DNA of 45,249 nt, taken from positions 1 to 45,249 of the forward strand of contig JAJYJU010000002.1 of NCBI GenBank assembly GCA_021789195.1. The letters are read 5' to 3'. Source of the DNA: a bacterium (GTDB lineage: Bacteria > Patescibacteriota > Saccharimonadia > Saccharimonadales > UBA4665). The number at the start of each line of letters is the position of its first letter. The first letter of the stretch is position 1. A program made the position numbers and the translations under genes. The notes under the pieces are model-generated. The model made no database searches and was not told the DNA's origin. It saw only the letters and a program-made list of their open reading frames with translations. Positions 19,795 through 28,044 of this stretch are shown piece after piece.

Positions 19795-20361
19795 CTATTC
19801 TTTTGGTATTGCCTCAAATACCGATTTAAGCAGAGGATATACCTTCTTGCCGGCACCACGGACGGATTGAACTGGCCTATTAACTAACTGCTGGAACTTC
19901 CCAGGATCAATCAAACCGTCTTCTCCCATACAATCTCTTCTTATAATAGTTTCACAGGTACTTACTAGTCTTGGTGCAAAACCATAATCTTCGCAAATCT
20001 TCCTAAAGCTATCTATTGATATAGAGACTTTTTCCGGTAGCCTGACTGGTTCTTCTTGATGGTCCTCAATAGATTGCTGTACCATGCCTGTTGCATGGCC
20101 TAAAAATACAGACAATTGCTTTCTATCGCCGGAGTTACTAACTATTACTTCTATAGCATAATTTCTAAGTGGTTCTAAATCAGCCGAAACAGCTTCAGCG
20201 GGAATTACCCCATATAAATCAAAGTTGCAGAGCTCAGAAAGCATGCTACACATAGCTCTAGCCTTGTCTGGATTAGGCAGAACTTCTTCAATTTTCGCAT
20301 AGAGGTTTTCAAAACCCTGCACACGAAAAGTCTCAGGCGTACTAACCTCTGAAGGGTCCAT
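19795..20361 (-). CDS. Hypothetical protein
   Basis: Coherent ORF; likely start MDPSEVSTPETF at 20361 with a -10-like TATTAT 6 nt upstream. Confidence 0.6.
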   Translation of the reverse strand: MDPSEVSTPETFRVQGFENLYAKIEEVLPNPDKARAMCSMLSELCNFDLYGVIPAEAVSADLEPLRNYAIEVIVSNSGDRKQLSVFLGHATGMVQQSIEDHQEEPVRLPEKVSISIDSFRKICEDYGFAPRLVSTCETIIRRDCMGEDGLIDPGKFQQLVNRPVQSVRGAGKKVYPLLKSVFEAIPKE

Positions 20362-20429
20362 AGCAATATAATACAACAAAAGCATTAGAAATACAAGAGT
20401 AAGAGAAGAGAAGACGGTATAAAAAACAA

Positions 20430-20449
20430 AAAGACCTATTGCTAGGTCT
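20430..20449 (-). terminator. Intrinsic terminator (minus orientation)
   Basis: AGACCTA-GCAA-TAGGTCT followed on the minus strand by TTTTGTTTTTT. Confidence 0.75.
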
Positions 20450-20555
20450 CTTTGTTGGCTAAGTCATTTCTGGCTTAGTCTGTCATCTTTCGATGGCAAC
20501 CACCTCAACGATGGTACTTATTAGTTTAGCAGTCCCGGGTTTTATTGCAAGCCCG
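20430..20555 (-). ncRNA. Candidate small RNA or leader/attenuator unit
   Basis: No ORF >60 aa. Minus-strand hairpins CATC-GAAA-GATG (GNRA loop) and CTAAG-CCAGAAATGA-CTTAG, ending in the intrinsic terminator. 5' end uncertain. Confidence 0.35.
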
Positions 20556-20567
20556 CGAAAAATAATC

Positions 20568-20676
20568 CGTGTATAACTATGTGGATAAGACATCTATATA
20601 ATCTGTTAAAGGACAAATAATTTTGTAATAAAAAATAGATTTACCGCTTATGCTTATCCACATATATTGTGGATAA
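20568..20676. promoter_or_regulatory. DnaA-box cluster with AT-rich core (candidate oriC or DnaA-titration/regulatory site)
   Basis: cgtgtataa 20568-20576 (near match), tgtggataa 20580-20588, ttatccaca 20654-20662, tgtggataa 20668-20676 (three perfect), flanking about 65 bp of very AT-rich DNA. Confidence 0.6.
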
Positions 20677-20679
20677 ATA

Positions 20680-20756
20680 TGGTGCCCCGGGATGGATTCG
20701 AACCAACGACCTTAGGCTTAGAAGTCCTCTGCTCTATCCAGCTGAGCTACCGGGGC
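20680..20756 (-). tRNA. tRNA-Arg(TCT)
   Basis: GCCCCGG TA GCTC...CTTCTAA anticodon loop...TTCGAAT...CCGGGGC ACCA; anticodon stem has mismatches. Confidence 0.88.
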
Positions 20757-20761
20757 GTAAG

Positions 20762-20836
20762 TGGTGCGGGTGGGGAGAGTCGAACTCCCGTCTCCAACTT
20801 GGAAGGTTGGAATAATGGCCGTTATACCACACCCGC
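20762..20836 (-). tRNA. tRNA-Gly(TCC)
   Basis: GCGGGTG...CCAAC CTTCCAA GTTGG...GGGAG TTCGACT CTCCC CACCCGC ACCA. Confidence 0.95.
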
Positions 20837-20893
20837 AACAGGGGCGATTATATCATCTTTTATCGGTTTGTGCGGTTTTCTTAGAGTTAAGTC

Positions 20894-22417
20894 TTATATA
20901 TCGTTAAGGATCGTTATGTGTGCACCAAGTGAATTCAAGCGACTAGCCAAGTCTTCATAGCCGCGGTTAATTGTATAAACGTTTCTAAGCATAGATGTGC
21001 CAGGCGCCGCAAGCATGCCAATTAGTAACATGACAGCTGGTCTGATGCCGCTGGGGCTGACTAGATCAGCCGGTTTAAATTTAGTCGGACCGTTTACAAA
21101 AACACGGTGCGGGTCGGCCAACTCTAAATCAACGCCAATTTTTTTCATCTCGGTGAACATTAAGGCTCTATCCTCATAAATCCAGTCGTGTATTAGAGTG
21201 CGGCCTTTAGCTACTGCTGCAATAGGCACAAAGTAGGGCAAATGGTCGATGTTAAGACCGGGAAATACGTTAGGGTGAATTTTTTCTTTCGGAGCAATCA
21301 AGCTACCGTTATGTTTATGTATATGCAGATCAACTAACTCTGTATAACCGTTATCTGCCTTAAAGGGCTTAGACATGTCGTACTTAAGTCCCATCTTCTC
21401 TAATTTAAGTAATTCCAGTTCCAAGAACTCTATAGGAGCACGTTTAATGGTTATTGCCGAATCAGTAGTGACAGCTGCTGCTATAAAAGTCATTGCTTCT
21501 ACCGGATCTTCACTGGGTGAGTAGGTAACGTTACGGTTAATTTCTTTTAAGCCGTGTACGACTAAGGTGGATGTGCCAATTCCTTCAACCTTTACGCCAA
21601 GCTTGATTAGATAAAGGCACAAGTCTTGAACCGCATAATTAGCGCTAGCCATTTTAATCACAGATACTCCAGGTGTTAGCGCTGCCGCCATTAGTACGTT
21701 CTCAGTTGTTGTATCTCCGGATTCGTAAAGCACTACGTTGCGAGAAGGTAATTTTAGCTTGGTGCGCACAATGTAGTGTTCGGTAACGGTCTTAACGTCC
21801 ACGCCGTACTCTTCAAGAGCATAAAGGTGAGGAAGTACTGTTCGCCTCCCTAGTTCGCAACCTCCGGCGTAGGGAATAACAAACTCTTTTGAACGGTGTA
21901 TCAAAGGCCCGATAAACATTAAGACACTCCTAGTTCGCTTAGCTGCCTCATGATCAATTGAGGCTAGATTTAAGCGATCAGGTACTTTTATCACCAGATC
22001 ATTAACATTTTGCCACTTAATATTGACACCAATGCTTAACAAAACTTCTACAATACGGTTCACTTCTTCGATGCGAGCGACATTCTTTAGTGTTGTAGTT
22101 CCCTTGTTAAGTAAACTTGCGCAAAGTAAGCTTACGGCTGCATTTTTGCTAGTCTTAAGAGCAATTTCACCCTTAAGCTCGTGCCCACCATCTATTTTTA
22201 AATTAACTGCACTGCCAGTGATGCTAATAATCTGCTTATTTAAAACCTCGCTTATACGACCAAGTGTTTCAAGACTAAGATTCTGTCTGCCGTGCTCCAT
22301 TCGATTAACGGCTGATTGGGATGTAGATAATTGCTTGGCAAACTCGCTTTGAGTCATTCCACGCTGTTGTCGGATTTGAGATATTAACTGGCCTATCTGT
22401 TGGTTAGTTGAAGGCAT
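20894..22417 (-). CDS. murA: XRE-family HTH domain fused to UDP-N-acetylglucosamine 1-carboxyvinyltransferase (MurA-like)
   Basis: N-term IGQLISQIRQQRGMTQSEFAKQLSTSQSAVNRMEHGRQNLSLETLGRIS (XRE HTH) then LKIDGGHELKGEIALKTSKNAAVSLLCASLL...YAGGCELGRRTVLPHL (MurA catalytic-Cys loop). Confidence 0.9.
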   Translation of the reverse strand: MPSTNQQIGQLISQIRQQRGMTQSEFAKQLSTSQSAVNRMEHGRQNLSLETLGRISEVLNKQIISITGSAVNLKIDGGHELKGEIALKTSKNAAVSLLCASLLNKGTTTLKNVARIEEVNRIVEVLLSIGVNIKWQNVNDLVIKVPDRLNLASIDHEAAKRTRSVLMFIGPLIHRSKEFVIPYAGGCELGRRTVLPHLYALEEYGVDVKTVTEHYIVRTKLKLPSRNVVLYESGDTTTENVLMAAALTPGVSVIKMASANYAVQDLCLYLIKLGVKVEGIGTSTLVVHGLKEINRNVTYSPSEDPVEAMTFIAAAVTTDSAITIKRAPIEFLELELLKLEKMGLKYDMSKPFKADNGYTELVDLHIHKHNGSLIAPKEKIHPNVFPGLNIDHLPYFVPIAAVAKGRTLIHDWIYEDRALMFTEMKKIGVDLELADPHRVFVNGPTKFKPADLVSPSGIRPAVMLLIGMLAAPGTSMLRNVYTINRGYEDLASRLNSLGAHITILNDI

Positions 22418-22540
22418 CAGATTGTTATACCATATATGATTTTAAAATAGCAATAGTGTTTTGTTTTTGAGTTGTAAAATGCATTTTATTCCTTTTGTTC
22501 AATTGCTACAATAGCCACTAAGATCTTAAGGGAATCATAT

Positions 22541-23812
22541 ATGCAAGATAAAGCCGTAGCTAAACTTATTGCTGCCGAAGAAAAGCGTCAGAGTGAGGGA
22601 CTAGAACTTATACCTAGCGAAAACTATGTCAGTAGTGAAGTTAGGCAAGCGATGGGCAGCATATTTACTAACAAGTACTCGGAAGGATTTCCCGGTAAAC
22701 GTTATTACGGTGGTCAGGTTAACACTGATGCGGTGGAGAAATTAGCTATTGACCGCGCTAAAACCTTATTTAAGGCAGATCACGCTAACGTACAACCTCA
22801 CTCCGGGGCTCCTGCTAACGAAGCGGTTTATCATGCCTGGATGGAACCGGGTGACACCATAATGGGCATGGAGTTAAGCCACGGTGGCCACCTTACTCAC
22901 GGTCGCCCCGGTACTATATCTGCCAAGTTGTTTAATTTTGTGCGTTACGGCATAGATGACATTGAAACCGGAAAAATAGACTATGCTCAGATGCGTGAAA
23001 CGGCTCTTAAGACCAAGCCTAAGATTATTCTAGCCGGCTTCTCATCCTATCCGAGAGAGCTAGATTATGCAAAATTTGCTGCTATTGGCGAAGAAGTCGG
23101 TGCGGTCCTAATGGCAGATATGTCACATATTGCCGGTCTTATTGCCGGCGGAGTGCTTAATAACCCTTTTGATTTCGGTTTTCATATAATGACCACTACG
23201 ACGCACAAGACGCTCAGAGGTCCAAGAGGCGCCATGATTTTATCGCGGGGCATTGTAAGCAATCCATTAAAACCAGTAGATAAGACCATAGATAACCTAC
23301 CTACTTTAATTGACAGATCTGTCTTTCCCGGTTTGCAAGGGGGTCCTCATATGCACATTATTGCCGCAAAAGCGGTCGCTTTTTATGAAGCAGCTCAGCC
23401 AGCCTACAAACTGTATTGTGAACAGGTATTAATAAACGCCAAGGTTCTAGGTGACGAACTTATGAAACTTGGCTTTAAGTTAGTTACCAACGGAACGGAT
23501 AACCACATGGTTCTAGCTGACATTCAGACCAGTTTCGGGTTTGATGGTGGTGTGGCCGAGAAGACGCTTGATCGAATCGGGCTGACCTTAAATAAGAACG
23601 TTGTACCGGATGACCCCTTACCTCCGTTTAGACCAAGCGGTGTTCGTCTTGGTACGCCAGCAATTACCACTAGAGGGCTAAAAGAAGAGCATATGATAAA
23701 AGTTGCTCAGTGGATGCACAAGGCACTAAAAAGTCACAATGATGAAACTGAGCTTAATAAGCTTGCCAAAGAAGTTAAGCAGTTTGCCAGTGAGTTCCCC
23801 TTGCCGGATTAG
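22541..23812 (+). CDS. glyA: Serine hydroxymethyltransferase
   Basis: LELIPSENYVSSEVRQAMGS, NKYSEGFPGKRYYGG, THKTLRGPRGAMIL (PLP lysine), FPGLQGGPH. Confidence 0.97.
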   Translation: MQDKAVAKLIAAEEKRQSEGLELIPSENYVSSEVRQAMGSIFTNKYSEGFPGKRYYGGQVNTDAVEKLAIDRAKTLFKADHANVQPHSGAPANEAVYHAWMEPGDTIMGMELSHGGHLTHGRPGTISAKLFNFVRYGIDDIETGKIDYAQMRETALKTKPKIILAGFSSYPRELDYAKFAAIGEEVGAVLMADMSHIAGLIAGGVLNNPFDFGFHIMTTTTHKTLRGPRGAMILSRGIVSNPLKPVDKTIDNLPTLIDRSVFPGLQGGPHMHIIAAKAVAFYEAAQPAYKLYCEQVLINAKVLGDELMKLGFKLVTNGTDNHMVLADIQTSFGFDGGVAEKTLDRIGLTLNKNVVPDDPLPPFRPSGVRLGTPAITTRGLKEEHMIKVAQWMHKALKSHNDETELNKLAKEVKQFASEFPLPD

Positions 23813-24840
23813 CTTGGTAAAATCTGGGGCTCCATTACTAAATCTATCGAGAACTGATGTTTGACCTTGGCTTTAATTTCATCCGCAAAAGCCAATAGTT
23901 TTGTGGTTGAGTCTCCCGAGCGGTTGACCAATATTAATGGTTGTATAGGCCAGGTAGCAACACCTGACTCCTGGTCAAAATAATCCTTAAAACCAGCCTG
24001 TTCGATGAGCCATGCGGCAGGAATCTTAACTTGGTTATTCTCTGCGGGCCAGTTAGGGACCGATGGGTAGCGATCCTCGAGCGCAAGTAGCAAAGAGTTG
24101 TCTACGATTGGGTTGGCGAAGAAAGAGCCACAATTTGGTGTAACTTTAGGGTCGGGCAGCTTCTCCTTTCTTATCGTCATGACTGCCTGTCGTAAGGTGT
24201 CCGCACTGGCATCGGTAATTTTATGTTGTTCCAGGTAATTAGCTACTGCTGAATAATATGGTGGCATTGGTTTATTTCGGCTAAGCATCAGAGTAATTGA
24301 AGTTATTAAATAACGTCCCTTAGACGATGATTTAAAAATACTGTCCCTATATGAGAAGTTGCAATCTGATGCCGGTATAGTAACCATATTTAACGATTCA
24401 AGATCAAAGGCTGTTACAGTAGCCAAGGTTTGCGATAGTTCCTGTCCGTATGCGCCAACATTTTGTACAGGAGTTGCTCCGGCAGTTCCCGGAATCATAC
24501 TTAAGCATTCAATACCGGACAAGCCTAGTTTGACACATCTCTCTACTACCGTATCCCAAACTTCACCCGAACCAACCGAGACATATGTACCAAACTCACT
24601 ATCGCTCACAACTTCAAAACCCTTAATCCTATTAACAATAACCAGTCCAGGAAACCCTTCATCACGCCATATAATGTTGCTACCATGACCAATGACTACG
24701 ATTGGTATATTGCTGGATTTAGCACTTTTGGCCGCTTCGATTAATTGTTCCTGGCTTTCAGCAATGGCAAGATATGAAGCTGGACCACCAAGTCGCATAG
24801 TCGAGTAATCTTTAAGCGATATGTTCTTTTGTATTTCCAT
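23809..24840 (-). CDS. murB: UDP-N-acetylmuramate dehydrogenase
   Basis: YSTMRLGGPASYL, VIGHGSNIIW, IPGTAGATPVQNVGAYGQEL, YRDSIFK, GSFFANPIV, AAWLIEQAG. Confidence 0.95.
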   Translation of the reverse strand: MEIQKNISLKDYSTMRLGGPASYLAIAESQEQLIEAAKSAKSSNIPIVVIGHGSNIIWRDEGFPGLVIVNRIKGFEVVSDSEFGTYVSVGSGEVWDTVVERCVKLGLSGIECLSMIPGTAGATPVQNVGAYGQELSQTLATVTAFDLESLNMVTIPASDCNFSYRDSIFKSSSKGRYLITSITLMLSRNKPMPPYYSAVANYLEQHKITDASADTLRQAVMTIRKEKLPDPKVTPNCGSFFANPIVDNSLLLALEDRYPSVPNWPAENNQVKIPAAWLIEQAGFKDYFDQESGVATWPIQPLILVNRSGDSTTKLLAFADEIKAKVKHQFSIDLVMEPQILPS

Positions 24841-24900
24841 ACCCCTTAACTATAGCAAAACGACTTGCATAAGATTTGCCTCTCGCTATAACATATTGGC

Positions 24901-25440
24901 ATGAATCAACCTTCATTTGGGCCACAACCTTTTATTAAGCTAGGGGAAAAACTAAAAGCCTTGCGCAAATCAAGCCAAGAGAGTCTGGCTGAAGTGTCTG
25001 GTGCCGTGGAGATTGAAGAGCATATTTTAGAGCGCTTTGAAACTGGCATGGATCGTCCTGACGAAGAAATCCTCAACTTGCTGATTAATCACTATCGCGT
25101 AAACGACCAGCGGGCTCTTCAGCTATGGGAACTGGCGGGCTATAGTGACAACGTTGATTTAGATATTGAAGAAGCAGTAACGGCAGCAAAGCAGCTAATA
25201 ATGGTCTTAGCAACTGATGGCCGTACCATATATACGGATAACGTGAACATTGACGTTAATAGTAAGGGTATGACCCTTAGCTTTTCTCAATCGTCTCCTA
25301 TAGGCAAGCCATTTACGGTGTCCCGTTTAGGTATGAGCTACGAAACAGCGCATGAAGTTCAAAAAGCTATAAACACTGCTCTTACGTATGCTAAATACGC
25401 TACTAAGCGCCCATTACTCCCGCCGGGAAAAAAAGCGTAA
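24901..25440 (+). CDS. XRE-family HTH protein with C-terminal DUF3467-like segment
   Basis: LGEKLKALRKSSQESLAEVSGAVEIEEHILERFETG HTH; C-term DNVNIDVNSKGMTLSFSQ...SRLGMSYETAHEVQKAINTAL resembles DUF3467 (from memory). Confidence 0.75.
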   Translation: MNQPSFGPQPFIKLGEKLKALRKSSQESLAEVSGAVEIEEHILERFETGMDRPDEEILNLLINHYRVNDQRALQLWELAGYSDNVDLDIEEAVTAAKQLIMVLATDGRTIYTDNVNIDVNSKGMTLSFSQSSPIGKPFTVSRLGMSYETAHEVQKAINTALTYAKYATKRPLLPPGKKA

Positions 25441-25525
25441 GAATTATTACAGATATGAGTATGTTACGGTTATATGCTTTTTATGGTGTTTAAAATCAAT
25501 AATTTTTATAAAGGCATATACATAA

Positions 25526-25609
25526 ATGACCATTGAACAGATGCTTGGCAATCTCAACCGCATAGCCCAAAAAACTGCTGCTACACCAGCAAAACCTAAA
25601 AAACTTTAA
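25526..25609 (+). CDS. Possible 27-aa small protein
   Basis: MTIEQMLGNLNRIAQKTAATPAKPKKL*; sits alone in an intergenic gap, weak SD. Confidence 0.3.
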   Translation: MTIEQMLGNLNRIAQKTAATPAKPKKL

Positions 25610-25619
25610 GTTATTGTAT

Positions 25620-26051
25620 CTATTTTGCAGTACCGATTGAATGTAATCGTTTTAAGACGTGTACTGCTAAAAGCAGACTCATTATAGCCATTGGTATTTC
25701 TCCTAATATGGCCATGGTGACGGCTTCGTTAAATCCTTTTGAACCAGCATGATAGCTTAATATGTCAAACCAGGCATCGGTAATAAACAGAGTGGCTGTT
25801 ATGGTAGATGTAATCACTACATATATGGACTTAAGTTTGGCTAAAATACCGGTTGTTAGAAGTGAACCGATTAAGGCCGCGTCCAAGCCAACCCAGGTAA
25901 TATCCCAGTTTCTAGACAGATGATGTGTCGGTAGAGCAAAACTTAAATAAACGGCCCAGGGAATTAGTAAAACAGAGATTATTACATAAAGTCTGGCCGA
26001 CCAAGCCGGAATACTGATTTTAACTTTACGAAAGTACCCACTTTTTGCCAT
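25620..26051 (-). CDS. Hypothetical integral membrane protein
   Basis: 143 aa, about 4 TM segments; cotranscribed-looking with the downstream-named ORF at 26067. Confidence 0.7.
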   Translation of the reverse strand: MAKSGYFRKVKISIPAWSARLYVIISVLLIPWAVYLSFALPTHHLSRNWDITWVGLDAALIGSLLTTGILAKLKSIYVVITSTITATLFITDAWFDILSYHAGSKGFNEAVTMAILGEIPMAIMSLLLAVHVLKRLHSIGTAK

Positions 26052-26066
26052 CTTATATCTTCCTTA

Positions 26067-27161
26067 TTAAGAACCGCCCGTGTAGCCGGCCACATAATGC
26101 ATTGTAAAATATCCCCACAAGATTGCCGATAGCACCAGCACCAACGAATAGGCAAGCGTAGAGCGCTTAAATTTGTTTAACAGCATTATTTGCAGGGGGA
26201 AATTAATAAGCATGTAACGCGGATATCCTGCAAAGTTTGTAGTTACAATTGGGAGTAAAACAAATAACAAACTATATAGGGCGAAGCTTTTGCGTCTTGA
26301 GTACCAATAAACGGTTGAGATTATGGCTAAAATAAATAAAACTAGCGCTATAGGAGACAGACTGTTAATCATGGGCTGAATAAAACTGCCGACAGCCCAT
26401 TTTAGGTGATGTTTTTGAGCGCTAATAAATGCAAACGGCTTATGTAACTTAATGCCTAAGTAGGTTACATATCCGATTAAGCCGACCATGCCACTGCCAG
26501 CAGCTACTAAAATCTGCCATAGCTTGGCCTTAGCTTCATACAAAACAGCGGCGACAAGTAAGATAATAAAAACCCCGTCTGGTCGCGTAGCGGTTGCCAA
26601 TCCGGTTAGTATGCCTGCTAGTATATAGCGGTTTTTAAGAGCAAAGTACAAAGCCCCTAAAGCTAGAAGAGTAAACAGACCTTCACTATACGTCGCAGCC
26701 AGAAACACTCCTGTTGGGAAAAACAAAAACAGTAACGCACCCATAACCGATGTAACCTTGTCATTATCAAAGTACTCTTTAAGTATTTTTAGGTAGAAGA
26801 TTAATGATCCAAATAGTGCCAGCCAACTTACCACAAGCCCGCTTATTAGAGGAGAGCTTACAAGAAACATTACTAATCTAATTGCTAACGGATAGAGAGG
26901 GAAAAACGCCACTAATGAATTATCAGTATAACCATGCTTTGCAATATGAAGGTAATGAATCCCATCCCACTCTGCCATAAAGTCAAGATGAGTGCCCGGC
27001 TCAGCATTATATCTGGCAGATGCAACATTACCTGGGATAGTTTGGTTAGAAATATGACCCAGCCCTAGGGTTAGTATTATGAAACCGGCAGCTAAAAAGG
27101 CAGCAACTAGTACTTGTCGCTTACTTATCCAATTAACTATCGTATTGATTTTATTTTCCAT
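26067..27161 (-). CDS. PIG-V-like mannosyltransferase / GT-C membrane glycosyltransferase
   Basis: MAEWDGIHYLHIAKHGYTDNSLVAFFPLYPLAIRL with multi-TM topology. Confidence 0.78.
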   Translation of the reverse strand: MENKINTIVNWISKRQVLVAAFLAAGFIILTLGLGHISNQTIPGNVASARYNAEPGTHLDFMAEWDGIHYLHIAKHGYTDNSLVAFFPLYPLAIRLVMFLVSSPLISGLVVSWLALFGSLIFYLKILKEYFDNDKVTSVMGALLFLFFPTGVFLAATYSEGLFTLLALGALYFALKNRYILAGILTGLATATRPDGVFIILLVAAVLYEAKAKLWQILVAAGSGMVGLIGYVTYLGIKLHKPFAFISAQKHHLKWAVGSFIQPMINSLSPIALVLFILAIISTVYWYSRRKSFALYSLLFVLLPIVTTNFAGYPRYMLINFPLQIMLLNKFKRSTLAYSLVLVLSAILWGYFTMHYVAGYTGGS

Positions 27162-27227
27162 AACCTAAAATCAATTATACGCATATAAGCCTGTCAAATA
27201 GATTAAGCAAAAGTATACTTAAACTTA

Positions 27228-27968
27228 ATGAATCTATTGCCAAAGCGTGTTTTAAAAAAAATTAATAGCCAGTTTGGTGAATTTAGTGTTGAAGAGCTTA
27301 CTTATAACGGACGCCCTTCAAGAGTACTGTTTAATGGTCCGCAACATTCTGCTCAATCCGGCATAGCATTAGACAATGACCCGAGAATGCTATTTGACTA
27401 CAACCAAAGCTTATTTGAACTAACTCAAGCCATGCAGCCAAAAAACATTTTAGTGCTAGGTGGTGGCGCCTTAACATTACCTTCTAAAATAGTCGAACAC
27501 CTAAGATCAAGCGAGATTGAAGTTATCGAGATTAATCCTGACCTAATTAAGTTGGCCACAGAGCATTTTGACTTTATCCCTAACCCCAGGTTAAAAGTTA
27601 TAGTTGACGATGCCTTTAAGGTTATAACTAAATTTCCTCCCAGTAGTTACGATTTAATCATTACTGATTTATTTAATGATCTTTCTACGCCAGATATCTT
27701 CTTAAGCTTAGACTTTGCAAAAGAGCTTAACCGAATTAAAAAAACCGAAGGAATCGTAGCGACAAATTGCATATCAGCACTTTCTGGGGATGAGTCTGAA
27801 CCAGCCCGTAAACTTTTAAGTGTATATAAAGAAGCAATTGGACCAGTTCGGATTGTTAAAGTTGAACGGCAATACCATATGAATCACACGCCACAAAACC
27901 TGCTTATTTTAGCTGGCCCTAACAGCAGCTCATTGCTGCCCGGTTTGGAAGAAGTTAACTTAGTTTAA
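27228..27968 (+). CDS. Spermidine synthase-like methyltransferase-fold protein
   Basis: NILVLGGGALTLPSKIVEHLRSSEIEVIEINPDLIKLA...YDLIITDLFND. Confidence 0.8.
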   Translation: MNLLPKRVLKKINSQFGEFSVEELTYNGRPSRVLFNGPQHSAQSGIALDNDPRMLFDYNQSLFELTQAMQPKNILVLGGGALTLPSKIVEHLRSSEIEVIEINPDLIKLATEHFDFIPNPRLKVIVDDAFKVITKFPPSSYDLIITDLFNDLSTPDIFLSLDFAKELNRIKKTEGIVATNCISALSGDESEPARKLLSVYKEAIGPVRIVKVERQYHMNHTPQNLLILAGPNSSSLLPGLEEVNLV

Positions 27969-28044
27969 GTTGTCTTAGCTAGAATGTATTGGCAAACTCC
28001 TTATGTTTAGATTATGATTATTGTTAAGATTACCCATAGAAACA

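Noticed and set aside
19600-19887. Plus-strand ORF of 95 aa
   Set aside because: Runs through the tRNA-His gene (MMGLEPTTSGTTIQRSNQLSYIR is the classic antisense-tRNA artefact translation).
20667-20960. Plus-strand ORF of 97 aa
   Set aside because: Reads across tRNA-Arg and tRNA-Gly (MVPRDGFEPTTLGLEVLCSIQLSYRG): a spurious tRNA-derived ORF.
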